NCBI RefSeq assembly: GCF_003355455.1
Contig: NZ_CP031357.1
Location: forward strand, 1,466,501-1,530,500
Direction of reading: 5' to 3'
Source: Erythrobacter aureus
GTDB lineage: Bacteria; Pseudomonadota; Alphaproteobacteria; Sphingomonadales; Sphingomonadaceae
DNA length: 64,000 nt
Shown here: positions 15,768 to 24,789 of the stretch, one piece after another
How the letters are laid out: each line of letters starts with the position of its first letter
How positions within the stretch are numbered: the stretch's first letter is position 1
Notes under the pieces: generated by a model
What the model was told of the DNA's origin: nothing
The model's input: the letters and a program-made list of their open reading frames with translations, nothing else
Databases searched by the model: none
Position numbers and translations under genes: made by a program

Positions 15768-17201
15768 TCAGCCTTCCTTGATGCCCACGCCGATACTTGC
15801 GCGCGGCTGTTCCATTTCCGTGCTGGCGACAGGATAGGCGCAGTAATCCGCGGCATAGAAGGCAGCGGGGCGGTGATTGCCCGACAGCCCTACACCGCCG
15901 AAGGGTGCTGCCGACGATGCCCCATTGGTCGGCCGGTTCCAGTTGACGATCCCGGCGCGGATCTCGTGCCAGAACAGTTCGAAATCTTCGGGCTTTCCGC
16001 CGATCAGAGAGGCCGAAAGGCCATACCGCGTATTGTTCGCTTCATAGATCGCTTCGTTGAAATCGGCCACGCGGATCACTTGCAAAAGCGGGCCGAACAG
16101 TTCGATATCCGGGCGTTCGTGAATCTCGGTCGCATCGAGGATCGCGGGTGACAGGAAGGGCAGCTTCTCGTCGGGCCGCCGCATATGCATGATCGGCTTG
16201 CCCCCCCGGCTCATCAGCGCAACGAAGCTTTCGGACAGCAAATCGGCGGTGCCGTTGTCGATCACACAGCCCATGAAGGGCTGCGGATCGGCGAATGGTT
16301 CGTCGACGATCAGCTTTTCCGCCAGTTCTTTCACCGCCGGGACGATTTTGTCGAACACCGAATCGACCACGATCAGCCGCCGTGCTGCGGTGCACCGCTG
16401 CCCCGCGGATGTGAATGCCGATTGTACGATCGTTGCCGCGGCATCGTCGATCTTTGGGGTGTCGAGCATGACGATCGGGTTGTTGCCGCCCATTTCCAGC
16501 GCGACGATCTTGCCAGGATCGGAGGCCAGCTTGCGATTGATCGCAATGCCCGCCCGCGCTGAACCCGTGAACAGAACACCATCGACCATCCAGTGTTCGA
16601 CCAGGCCTTGTCCCACTTCGACGCCGCCATGGATGCATTGCACCACGCCTTCGGGGACCTTGGCCTCGTGAAAGCAGCGGGTGAGAAATTCGCCCACGGC
16701 CGGCGTTTTTTCGCTTGGTTTGAAGATCACGACATTGCCGGCGATCAGGGCCGGAACGATGTGTCCGTTGGGCAGGTGTGCCGGAAAATTGTATGGGCCG
16801 AGCACCGCCATGACGCCATGGGGTTTGTGGCGGAGCGCGGCGGTCCCCTGCAGGGCGCTGTTCAGCTTCTTCTGGCCGGTCCGTTCGGCATAGGCGGTGA
16901 TCGATATCTCGACCTTGCCGATGACCGATTCCACCTCGGTGCGGGCCTCCCACAGTGGTTTGCCCGTCTCGCGTGCGATCAGTTCGGCAAATTGTTCGGA
17001 ATGCTTTCGCACCTGATTGGCGAACCGTCGCATGAGTTCGATCCGCCGACCGAGCGGTTCGCGTGCCCAATCGCGCATCGCCTCGCGCGCACGCTCGACA
17101 GCGGCGTCGACATTGCCCGATGTGCCGTGCCAGATTTCACTGCCAGTGGCAGGTTCGGTTGAAACCAGATCGGTCGCCATGGCGCTATTCGTATCCTTCA
17201 T
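15768..17201 (-). CDS. astD: Succinylglutamate-semialdehyde dehydrogenase
   Basis: A 477-residue aldehyde dehydrogenase. Family motifs include LGPYNFPAHLPNGHIVPAL, VLFTGSARAGIAI, the general-base Glu in ALEMGGNNP and the nucleophile Cys in TSAGQRCTAARR. The wording LPNGHIVPALIAGN and the late FGGVGLSGNHRPAAFYAADYCAYPVAS are typical of AstD, which oxidises succinylglutamate semialdehyde in arginine catabolism. Other ast genes are not in this window. A second start at 17180 is possible. Relation to other ALDHs cannot be excluded without a tree. Confidence 0.88.
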   Translation of the reverse strand: MKDTNSAMATDLVSTEPATGSEIWHGTSGNVDAAVERAREAMRDWAREPLGRRIELMRRFANQVRKHSEQFAELIARETGKPLWEARTEVESVIGKVEISITAYAERTGQKKLNSALQGTAALRHKPHGVMAVLGPYNFPAHLPNGHIVPALIAGNVVIFKPSEKTPAVGEFLTRCFHEAKVPEGVVQCIHGGVEVGQGLVEHWMVDGVLFTGSARAGIAINRKLASDPGKIVALEMGGNNPIVMLDTPKIDDAAATIVQSAFTSAGQRCTAARRLIVVDSVFDKIVPAVKELAEKLIVDEPFADPQPFMGCVIDNGTADLLSESFVALMSRGGKPIMHMRRPDEKLPFLSPAILDATEIHERPDIELFGPLLQVIRVADFNEAIYEANNTRYGLSASLIGGKPEDFELFWHEIRAGIVNWNRPTNGASSAAPFGGVGLSGNHRPAAFYAADYCAYPVASTEMEQPRASIGVGIKEG

Positions 17202-17249
17202 GTCTCTGTATGCGCGGCCTAGGTGGGAGGTTAGACGGGCCGCGTCAAT

Positions 17250-18665
17250 TCAACTCGACGGGAAAGGCCCTGAATGGCCTGCCGGTATGGGGGGTGCGCC
17301 ATGCGCCTGGCCCATTCTCCGCAAGGCGGCAACCTTGGCGTGAAGGGGCTGCCAATCGTCACCGTCCGCGATGGCGGCCCAGATCGCCTCGACCTCGTCG
17401 ATCAACATCGATTGCGGCGCAGGGTCCTCCCAATAAGGGTGATCGCTCGCGACCGGTGCATACTCCGCGAAGGCATCCGCGAGTTCGCCCGGCACATTCC
17501 TGCCCCCGCGATGCGAAAAGAAAAACGCATCGGGTGCGATGCCGCTTTCGGTCATCGCTTTCTCGCAAGCCCCGACCAGCGCGGTATCGGCCTTGGTGCC
17601 GCGCGATTCAATGCCGAGCCGCCAGCACCACCGTCTGCCGACGGCTGCCATGTAGAGAGGCCCGAACCGCTCCATGGCCGCGATCAGCGGCGGTGCCTCG
17701 GCAATCGACCGAAGCGCGACGGCGAACTGGCCGCAGTTCCAGTGCAGCGCTTCGGGCTGGCGGCCAAAGCAATAGAGGCCCTGATGATCGAAATAGGCGG
17801 CGGTGAAGCGCGGGTCCCACTTTGGCAGGAAGCGCCATGGGCCGTAATCGAAGCTCTCGCCCGAAATATTCATATTGTCGGTGTTGAGCACGCCGTGGAC
17901 GAAGCCCGCGACCATCCAGCTCGCCGCAAGATCGGCGAGTCTCTCGACCACCAGATGCATCAGACGGACCGTCGGTTCGTCACGTCCGGGCGCGTCCTCG
18001 GGCGGGGGCGGGCCGGGGAAATTGCCGAGACAATAATCGACGAGCTGGGCCATATGATCGGGTTCTTCCAGGGCGAGGAGGCGCTGGAACGTGCCGATGC
18101 GGATATGGCCATGGCTGAGCCGGGTCATCACCGCAGAGCGGGTGGGGGAGGGTTCGTCACCCCTCCACAATTCCTCCCCGGTTTCGACCACACTGAAGGT
18201 TTTCGATGTATCGACGCCCAGCGCTTCGAGCATCTCGGTCGCGAGAATTTCCCGAACGGCCCCTTTGAGAGTGAGCCGCCCGTCGCCTTTGCGGCTCCAC
18301 GGCGTCTGCCCCGATCCCTTTGTGCCCAGATCCAGAAGGCAGCCCTCGGCGTCGCGCATCTGCGCATAGAGAAAGCCCCTGCCGTCGCCTATCTCGGGAT
18401 TGTAGACGCGAAATTGGTGCCCATGATACCGCAGCGCGAGGGGATGCTGGAGGTTGCCCTCGAGCGGTTCGAACCGCCCGAACCGGGCAAGCCATTCGTC
18501 ATCCGACAACCCGGCAAGGCCCACGCTCGCGGCGTGACGATCGTTGCGGAAGCGCAGGACCGTTTTCGGGAAATCGGCGGGCTCTACCGGATCGCCGATC
18601 CAGTGTCCCAGTGTTTCGATGGGTGTATCGGGGCGATAGCTCGCGGCTTGCGGTTCGGCGCGCAT
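17250..18665 (-). CDS. selO: Protein adenylyltransferase SelO (YdiU)
   Basis: A 471-residue pseudokinase-fold protein that transfers AMP to Ser, Thr or Tyr of target proteins under oxidative stress. Conserved blocks are ALRYHGHQFRVYNPEIGDGR near the N-terminus, DLGTKGSGQTPWSRKGDGR, the nucleotide-binding HGVLNTDNMNISGESFDYGPW region, and QPEALHWNCGQFA. The usual C-terminal CxxC or selenocysteine end is not evident: the protein stops at GHSGPFPSS after a basic MGQAHGAPP stretch. It lies upstream of astD on the same strand, with a 48-base gap. Confidence 0.92.
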   Translation of the reverse strand: MRAEPQAASYRPDTPIETLGHWIGDPVEPADFPKTVLRFRNDRHAASVGLAGLSDDEWLARFGRFEPLEGNLQHPLALRYHGHQFRVYNPEIGDGRGFLYAQMRDAEGCLLDLGTKGSGQTPWSRKGDGRLTLKGAVREILATEMLEALGVDTSKTFSVVETGEELWRGDEPSPTRSAVMTRLSHGHIRIGTFQRLLALEEPDHMAQLVDYCLGNFPGPPPPEDAPGRDEPTVRLMHLVVERLADLAASWMVAGFVHGVLNTDNMNISGESFDYGPWRFLPKWDPRFTAAYFDHQGLYCFGRQPEALHWNCGQFAVALRSIAEAPPLIAAMERFGPLYMAAVGRRWCWRLGIESRGTKADTALVGACEKAMTESGIAPDAFFFSHRGGRNVPGELADAFAEYAPVASDHPYWEDPAPQSMLIDEVEAIWAAIADGDDWQPLHAKVAALRRMGQAHGAPPIPAGHSGPFPSS

Positions 18666-18739
18666 ACAGCGATAGTGGGCGGCAAGACGGCCCGAAACAA
18701 GGGCAGCAACGCAAAGCGACTAAGGTTTTTGCCGCCAGA

Positions 18740-19606
18740 ATGGATACCAGCTATACCGACCGCCATTGGCAGAGCGCCGACGGTCTCACCCTTCACTTCC
18801 GCGAATATGGCGCTGCCAACGATCGCCCCCCGGTCATCTGCCTGCATGGTTTGACGCGCAACGCGCGCGATTTCGATAGTCTTGCGCCGCATATCGCCGG
18901 GCAGGGCTGGCAGGTGCTCGTGCCTTCGATTCGCGGGCGCGGCGACAGCGACTATTCCGAGGATCCCGCCAGCTACAATGTCGGGACATATGCGCTCGAT
19001 ATTCTGGCCCTGCTGGACGCGGAGCGGATCGACAGTTTCGTGTCGATCGGCACCTCGATGGGCGGGCTCATCACCCTGATGATCGCGGCGACACAGCCGC
19101 AGCGTGTTGCCGGGACCCTGCTCAACGATGTGGGGCCGGTGCTCGAAACCGCAGGGCTCGACGCGATCAAATCCTATATCGGCCAGGGGCGCAGTTTTTC
19201 GACCTGGATGCACGCCGCGCGCGCGCTCGAGGATGTGCATGGCGCCGCGTTTCCGAACTTCGGGACCGAGGATTGGATCGTCATGGCCAAGCGCACGCTG
19301 ACCCTGTGCAACAACGGCCGGATCGCCTTCGATTACGACATGAAGATCGCCGAACCCATTCTTGCTGCCGACGAAGCGGCCGTACCCCCCGATCTCTGGC
19401 CCGCTTTCGATGTGCTGGCGGAAAAGCCCCTGGCGCTGCTGCGCGGCGAATTGTCGCAACTGCTTTCGGAACAGGCCTTTGCCGAAATGCAGCGCCGCGC
19501 GCCGCAAGCCATCTGCGCCACGGTACCCAGCGTCGGCCACGCTCCCACGCTCGACGAGCCGGAAGCGCGCGCCATAATCGACCGGCTACTGGCGCTAATC
19601 GCGTGA
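18740..19606 (+). CDS. Alpha/beta hydrolase
   Basis: A 288-residue hydrolase of the alpha/beta fold. CLHGLTRNARDF provides the oxyanion-hole HG motif, and the nucleophile elbow is IGTSMGGLI with Ser near residue 106. Catalytic His is in SVGHAPTLDEPEA near the C-terminus. Its substrate is unknown; esterase, lactonase and haloperoxidase-like relatives share this look. The ATG at 18740 is selected because upstream sequence in the frame lies antisense to selO. Its stop overlaps the next gene's GTG. Confidence 0.86.
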   Translation: MDTSYTDRHWQSADGLTLHFREYGAANDRPPVICLHGLTRNARDFDSLAPHIAGQGWQVLVPSIRGRGDSDYSEDPASYNVGTYALDILALLDAERIDSFVSIGTSMGGLITLMIAATQPQRVAGTLLNDVGPVLETAGLDAIKSYIGQGRSFSTWMHAARALEDVHGAAFPNFGTEDWIVMAKRTLTLCNNGRIAFDYDMKIAEPILAADEAAVPPDLWPAFDVLAEKPLALLRGELSQLLSEQAFAEMQRRAPQAICATVPSVGHAPTLDEPEARAIIDRLLALIA

Positions 19607-20748
19607 GCCGGGCGCGGGGCGGGGCGGTGCCGCACATCCTTCATTTGCAATCCACCTTCGCCCCCGGAGGCAAGGAAGTGCGCACCGTCCAGTTGATAAA
19701 TGCGTTCGGGAAAAAAGCGCGGCATACGATCATATCCGCCGAGCCCGACAGGCTGGGCGCCGCGGACCGGATCGCCAAGGGCGTGGATATTCGCCTGCAA
19801 CCCGAATTTCCCAGCCTCAAAGGCCGGCCCACGCCCGGGCGATTGCAGAAACTCGCCAGGGCGATGCGCGGCTACGATCTCGTGTGCACATACAATTGGG
19901 GCGCGATGGACGCAGTCATGGCGCACACGCTGTTCAAGGACCTTCACGGCTTGCCTCCGCTGATCCATCACGAGGACGGTTTCGACGAGAGCGAGGCGAG
20001 AAAGCTCAAGACGAGTCGAACCTGGTATCGCCGGATCGCGCTGGGCAGGGCAGCCGGGCTCGTGGTTCCATCCGAGCGGCTCGAGGAAATCGCCCTGGTC
20101 GACTGGCAGCAGCCGCTCGGCAGGGTAAAACGCATTCCCAACGGTATCGATACCAAAGCCTTCGCCATGCGTCCCAAAAAGGATGCGCTGCGGCTGATCA
20201 AGCATCCGGGCGAATATTGGGTGGGCACGCTGGCCGGCCTGCGTACGGTCAAGAATCTGCCCCGGCTCGTGCGGGTCTTTTCCCAGCTGGCGGATAACTG
20301 GCAGCTCGTCATCCTCGGCGAAGGCGAGGCGCGTGAGGCGATTCTGGCTGAAGCCGACCGGTTGCAGATCAATCACCGTGTCCACTTGCCGGGGGCGGTC
20401 GATATTCCCGCGCGGGTCATCGGCCTGTTCGACATTTTCGCGCTATCGAGCGATTCCGAGCAGTTCCCGCTATCGGTGGTCGAGGCGATGGCGGCGGGGA
20501 TTCCCGTTGTCGCACCCGCCTTGGGCGACATTGCGGGAATGGTGTCAGAGGCCAATACGGAGTTCATTGCGCCGCCGGGCGACGAAGAAGAACTGGGCAT
20601 GGCATTGGTCCAGCTCGCCGTGTCCAAAGAGCTTCGCAAGGAAGTCGGCGAGGCCAATCGGGCGAAGGCAGTTGCCGAATTCGACGAGGCGAAAATGGTT
20701 GCGACCTATCGCCGTCTCTATTCGAGCGCGATGCGCATTGACCTGTAA
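19603..20748 (+). CDS. Glycosyltransferase family 4 protein
   Basis: A 381-residue GT-B glycosyltransferase. The start is GTG at 19603, overlapping the hydrolase stop as GTGA; GTG at 19627 is an alternative. HLQSTFAPGGKEVRTVQLIN is the N-terminal acceptor-side loop. The donor-binding C-terminal domain shows RIPNGIDTKAF, VGTLAGLRTVKNLPRLVRVF, LALSSDSEQFPLSVVEAMAAG-type sequence (here FALSSDSEQFPLSVVEAMA) and the E-x7-E pattern. It probably adds a sugar to a surface polysaccharide or lipid. No polysaccharide cluster surrounds it. Confidence 0.86.
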   Translation: MSRARGGAVPHILHLQSTFAPGGKEVRTVQLINAFGKKARHTIISAEPDRLGAADRIAKGVDIRLQPEFPSLKGRPTPGRLQKLARAMRGYDLVCTYNWGAMDAVMAHTLFKDLHGLPPLIHHEDGFDESEARKLKTSRTWYRRIALGRAAGLVVPSERLEEIALVDWQQPLGRVKRIPNGIDTKAFAMRPKKDALRLIKHPGEYWVGTLAGLRTVKNLPRLVRVFSQLADNWQLVILGEGEAREAILAEADRLQINHRVHLPGAVDIPARVIGLFDIFALSSDSEQFPLSVVEAMAAGIPVVAPALGDIAGMVSEANTEFIAPPGDEEELGMALVQLAVSKELRKEVGEANRAKAVAEFDEAKMVATYRRLYSSAMRIDL

Positions 20749-20865
20749 GGCGTTTCAGGCAGCATTCACGCGGGCGGGGACAGGCTTAGCCGACCATTGC
20801 CCTCGACCTCACCTGTCCGTAAAGAGCCGCGCAAACCGATACCTATCCAGATGGAGCCCGCCGCC

Positions 20866-21666
20866 GTGGCCCTGACGCCTAAGAACCAATTGTCCCGTGA
20901 AGAAAAGCGCGCCAAGCAGCAGAGTGCCGAGCAGGAGGCCTTGCTGCGCGAGGTCGACGATGCCGTGCGTCAAGGCGATGCCCAGGAATTCCTCGATAAA
21001 TGGGGCAAGCCGCTGCTCGGCTTGCTGATACTGGGCTTGGCTTCATTCGGCGGATACCTTTATTGGGACAGCCGCCAGGAAGCCGCGATGGAGAGCGATT
21101 CCGAAGCGCTGGTGGGTGCGCTCGACCAGATACAGGCGGGCAATGTCGGCAGCGGGTTCGACCGGCTGGAAGACCTCGCCGGCAAGGAAGGTAGCGGTGC
21201 CGCGGCCGCGGCGGCGATGATGCGCGCCGGTATTGCCGAACAGCGCGGCGATACCGAGCAGGCCGTGACTCTGTTCAAGGCTGTTGCCGATAACGACGAC
21301 GCTGCACCTGCCATGCGGGACCTCGCGCGCCTGCGGGCGACTGCAATCGATTACGATAGCATGGAAAGTGCGGAGATTATCGCTGCTCTCAAACCGCTGG
21401 CGGTGCCGGGCAAGGCCTATTTCGCGAGCGCCGGTGAACTGCTCGCCCATGCCTATCTCGATCAGGGCAAGCGCGACGAGGCAGGCACCCTGTTCGCCCA
21501 GATCGCCAAGGACGAGGAAAGTCCGGAATCGCTCCGATCGAGAGCGCGTCAGATGGCAGGCGTACTGGGCGTCGATGCGATCGAGGATGTGAACGAACTG
21601 CTCGAAGAGCAAAGGGTCGAACGCGGCGGGGCCGATGGCGAAGGCGCCGTGGTCGCAACCGAATAA
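20866..21666 (+). CDS. YfgM-like TPR-domain membrane protein
   Basis: A 266-residue protein when started at GTG 20866, which has GGAG 9 bases upstream; ATG at 20851 and TTG at 20797 are alternatives. The N-terminus NQLSREEKRAKQQSAEQEALL is charged. A single helix LLGLLILGLASFGGYLYW (about residues 50-68) anchors it. The rest forms TPR-like helix pairs of the TPR_21 (YfgM) family, which act with the periplasmic chaperone network and the SecYEG translocon. It lies 42 bases before the BamB-like gene, the same pairing as yfgM-bamB in enterobacteria. Confidence 0.8.
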   Translation: MALTPKNQLSREEKRAKQQSAEQEALLREVDDAVRQGDAQEFLDKWGKPLLGLLILGLASFGGYLYWDSRQEAAMESDSEALVGALDQIQAGNVGSGFDRLEDLAGKEGSGAAAAAAMMRAGIAEQRGDTEQAVTLFKAVADNDDAAPAMRDLARLRATAIDYDSMESAEIIAALKPLAVPGKAYFASAGELLAHAYLDQGKRDEAGTLFAQIAKDEESPESLRSRARQMAGVLGVDAIEDVNELLEEQRVERGGADGEGAVVATE

Positions 21667-21708
21667 GGCCGATTGCGGCCCTTCAGGATTTACGGAACGA
21701 GGATATAG

Positions 21709-23055
21709 ATGAAGCACCGCACAAACTTTACGCGAACGGCATTTGTCGCGGTTCTGGCCACAGGCCTCGGCGCTTGCAGTGGCGGCCTTTTCGGCGGCGG
21801 CGACAACAAACGGGTCACGCCGACCATGGGGGAACGCCAGCCGATCCTTTCGCGTATCCAGACCGGCGCCGAAGTCGATCCGGCGCTGGCCGGCGTTTCG
21901 GTCGTCCTGCCGCCGGCACAGTCGAACGACGTCTGGGCGCAGGCGGGAGGCAACGCCAACAAGTCGTATGGCCATCTGGCTCTGGGGGCGTCGCCAACGC
22001 GCGTGTTCGCGGTCAATGTGGAAGGGGCCACCAATCGCCGTCGTCTCGGCGCATCGCCGGTCGTGGGCGATGGCATCCTGTTCGCTGTCGGCGGAGACGG
22101 GAGGCTGTCCGCCTTCGATGCACAGACCGGCGCGCAGCGCTGGACCTATGATCCCGGGTTGGAAAGCGACCTCAAGCCGTCCGCCTTCGGCGGCGGTGCG
22201 AGTTACGATGACGGCAAGGTCTATATGACCGACGGCGCCGGCGATGTGATCGCGCTCAATGCAGCCGATGGGTCGGTGCTATGGAAGGTCAAGCCGTCCG
22301 GCCCGCTGCGCGGATCGCCGACGATCGCCTTCGGTTCGGTCTTCGTGATGACGCAGGACAACCAGATCTTCGCGCTCGATGCCAGCGATGGTTCGATCCA
22401 GTGGCAGGAGTCGGGCTCTTCGACCCAGGCGGGGGTCTTCGGGGTGGCCGCGCCAGCCGCGGGACAGGGCACCGTCATCGCGGGCTACAGTTCCGGAGAA
22501 CTGATTGCGCACCGGTACGAAAACGGCCGAACGCTATGGGCGGACGCGCTTGCCCGCACCTCGATTTCGACTTCGGTCGGTTCGCTCACCGATATCGATG
22601 CCGATCCGATCATCGACAATGGCCGCGTTTACGCGCTGGGCCAGGGCGGTCGCATGGCCGCCTACGAACTGGTCACCGGCCAGCGGATCTGGGAACTCAA
22701 CCTTGCCGGGATTTCCACCCCCGCCATTGCGGGCGAGTGGATCTTCGCCCTGACCGACGATGCGCGTCTGCTGGCCATCGCCCGTACCACGGGCAAGATT
22801 CGCTGGCTCACCCAATTGCCGCGCTGGCGGAATGAAGAAGACAAAAAGGGGCCGATTTTCTGGTCGGGTCCGGTACTGGCCGGCGGCAATCTGTGGGCGG
22901 TAAATTCCGAAGGACATGTTTACAGGATCAGTACGGGCGAAGGCTCAGCCAGCCTGTTCACCGATCTCGACCAGCCGATCTCCCTCGCGCCGGTCGTTGC
23001 GAACAATACGCTCTATATCCTCGACGACAGCGGCCGGATCACCGCGTTTCGCTGA
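21709..23055 (+). CDS. bamB: Outer membrane assembly lipoprotein BamB-like (PQQ beta-propeller)
   Basis: A 448-residue lipoprotein with signal TAFVAVLATGLGACSGG (lipobox LGAC). Repeated blade motifs of about 40 residues contain DAQTGAQRW, NAADGSVLWKVK, DASDGSIQWQ and ELVTGQRIWELN, giving an eight-bladed PQQ-like propeller. BamB is a BamA partner in outer-membrane beta-barrel insertion. It follows the YfgM-like gene. The der GTPase gene that often comes next is not present; a perfect 14-bp palindrome lies immediately after the stop. Confidence 0.88.
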   Translation: MKHRTNFTRTAFVAVLATGLGACSGGLFGGGDNKRVTPTMGERQPILSRIQTGAEVDPALAGVSVVLPPAQSNDVWAQAGGNANKSYGHLALGASPTRVFAVNVEGATNRRRLGASPVVGDGILFAVGGDGRLSAFDAQTGAQRWTYDPGLESDLKPSAFGGGASYDDGKVYMTDGAGDVIALNAADGSVLWKVKPSGPLRGSPTIAFGSVFVMTQDNQIFALDASDGSIQWQESGSSTQAGVFGVAAPAAGQGTVIAGYSSGELIAHRYENGRTLWADALARTSISTSVGSLTDIDADPIIDNGRVYALGQGGRMAAYELVTGQRIWELNLAGISTPAIAGEWIFALTDDARLLAIARTTGKIRWLTQLPRWRNEEDKKGPIFWSGPVLAGGNLWAVNSEGHVYRISTGEGSASLFTDLDQPISLAPVVANNTLYILDDSGRITAFR

Positions 23056-23058
23056 TTT

Positions 23059-23072
23059 TCATGCTAGCATGA
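23059..23072. repeat. Perfect 14-bp palindrome
   Basis: TCATGCTAGCATGA, four bases after the bamB stop and about 40 bases before the next gene. It is too short and AT-poor for a normal terminator. It could be an operator for the downstream methyltransferase gene, or chance. Confidence 0.4.
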
Positions 23073-23111
23073 TGACTGTGTTAACCAATCCCGGTTAGAC
23101 GAGGCACGGTC

Positions 23112-24467
23112 ATGAGCGCGATGAAGCATGTACCCCAAGCGCGGCCGAAGAGCGATGTCTCATCGGCCGTCGGACTGGTGGGTCTTGCCGGGCTGTTCGC
23201 CTGGGTCGCTTTCGCGCGCGCATTTCCCGATATCGCCGACGCATTCGGCTGGGCGGTGCCCCGCGATACGCTGGGTGGCCCGAATTCTGCGCTGGTTGGC
23301 CTGCTGGCCGCCGCGATCCCGATGGCGGCATGGTCGATCTTCGTCGAAAAGGTCCATCTTCGTCCCTCGACGGGGCTCGACTGGTCGTTAAGGCGGACGC
23401 GCAAGCCTGATCGCGGGGCCACCTGGGTCAAGCTGGCCGGGCTGTGGGCGACCTGGGCCATTATCGCCGGCCTTTACTGCCTGTGCCGCTGGTATTGGGA
23501 TGGGCAGTACGTTTTCTCCATGCAGGTGCTCGGCTATGCAGCACTTCCGCTGGTCGTTCTTTCGGTACCCTATGTTTTCTGGATCGACCGTGCTCTGGTG
23601 AACCAGCGCGACCATGCCTGGCACTTCGGCGCGCTGCTGCTGATGCGACCCGGCTGGGACTTGGCAGAGGTGAAAAAGCACTGGCAGATCTGGATCATCA
23701 AGGCCTTCTTCACCGCCTTCATGATCTCCATCATCCCATTTGCCTTCCGCACGATCGTGAGCGCCGATTTTGCCGAGGTCGCCGCGCGTCCCGAACGCAT
23801 TGCGCTGACGATCATCGAGGCGATGTTCATGATCGATGTGATGATCGGTACGGTGGGCTATATCGTAACCATGCGCCCGCTCGATGCGCATATCCGCTCG
23901 GGCAACCCGCTACTGGGCGGCTGGGTGGCGGCGCTCATCTGCTATCCACCCATCGTCTGGGGCATTCTCGGCGGCGGCAAGGCGATCAATTACGAATTCG
24001 AGACGGCTGGCTGGCTGCACTGGATGGCGGGCAATGACGCGCTGATCGCACTGTGGGGCGCATTGCTCGTCTTCCTGACCGGGATCTATGCCTGGGCAAC
24101 CTTCGCCTTTGGTCTGCGGTTTTCCAACCTCACCTATCGCGGCGTGCTGACCAACGGCCCATACCGCTTCACGCGGCACCCGGCCTATGTTTCGAAGAAT
24201 CTGTTCTGGTGGGCTGCCATCCTGCCTTTTCTCGTCACCAGCGGTTCGATCGTGGAGGCGATCCGCAACTGCTTTTTCCTCCTGGTGGTCAATGCCATCT
24301 ACTTCTGGCGCGCAAAGACCGAAGAGGCGCATCTCCTCGCCGAGGACCCCAAATATCGCGAATATCACGCCTGGATGGCACGGCACGGTCTTCTGACCGC
24401 ACCCCTGACGAAGCTGTGGAGCCGCCTGAAGCCGCGTCCCGGCATCGCGCCGCAACCCGCCGAATAG
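23112..24467 (+). CDS. ICMT/PEMT-type membrane methyltransferase
   Basis: A 451-residue multi-spanning protein with about nine hydrophobic helices. The C-terminal third has the isoprenylcysteine methyltransferase signature: NGPYRFTRHPAYVSKNLFWW, with the SAM-binding Arg-His-Pro motif, then the cytoplasmic EEAHLLAEDPKYREYHAW. The N-terminal 300 residues are extra membrane helices with no match I recognise. Bacterial members methylate lipids or other small hydrophobic substrates; the substrate here is unknown. It lies after bamB on the same strand but across a 56-base gap. Confidence 0.8.
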   Translation: MSAMKHVPQARPKSDVSSAVGLVGLAGLFAWVAFARAFPDIADAFGWAVPRDTLGGPNSALVGLLAAAIPMAAWSIFVEKVHLRPSTGLDWSLRRTRKPDRGATWVKLAGLWATWAIIAGLYCLCRWYWDGQYVFSMQVLGYAALPLVVLSVPYVFWIDRALVNQRDHAWHFGALLLMRPGWDLAEVKKHWQIWIIKAFFTAFMISIIPFAFRTIVSADFAEVAARPERIALTIIEAMFMIDVMIGTVGYIVTMRPLDAHIRSGNPLLGGWVAALICYPPIVWGILGGGKAINYEFETAGWLHWMAGNDALIALWGALLVFLTGIYAWATFAFGLRFSNLTYRGVLTNGPYRFTRHPAYVSKNLFWWAAILPFLVTSGSIVEAIRNCFFLLVVNAIYFWRAKTEEAHLLAEDPKYREYHAWMARHGLLTAPLTKLWSRLKPRPGIAPQPAE

Positions 24468-24770
24468 TCAGCCGAGCGGTTGGCCCTCGTCGGTCTCGTA
24501 GACTCTGAGATCGCGTGACTGCGGCGGATTGGCGGCCATCACCTTCTGAAACTCGGCCATGTGCTCCGATTGGCCATGCGTATCGAGCGCCTCGCGATCA
24601 CGCCATCTTTCGAACAGTATCAGAGTATCGGGATCGGCGATGTCGCTGGCAAAAGTGTAGTCCAGACAGCCATCTTCCGCGCGGCTGGCGCGCACCATCT
24701 CCACGATTGCCTTGCGCGTGGCGGCATCGATCGGACGCCCCAGCTTGATCGTCCCGTTGATCTGGATCAC
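24468..24770 (-). CDS. Antibiotic biosynthesis monooxygenase (ABM) family protein
   Basis: A 100-residue dimeric ferredoxin-like alpha+beta barrel protein. The GTG start at 24770 has GGGAG 9 bases upstream and gives the usual N-terminal strand VIQINGTIKL. The core EDGCLDYTFASDIADPDTLILFERWRD and HGQSEHMAEFQKVM are typical of ABM/YgiN quinol monooxygenases. The exact substrate is unknown. It shares a convergent junction with the methyltransferase gene (no gap) and lies 19 bases after gshA, so it is probably cotranscribed with it. Confidence 0.85.
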   Translation of the reverse strand: MIQINGTIKLGRPIDAATRKAIVEMVRASRAEDGCLDYTFASDIADPDTLILFERWRDREALDTHGQSEHMAEFQKVMAANPPQSRDLRVYETDEGQPLG

Positions 24771-24789
24771 TGCCTGTCTCCCTCGGCTC

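Noticed and set aside
17274..18854. A 526-codon open frame antisense to selO
   Set aside because: Shadow frame; selO has complete family motifs on the other strand.
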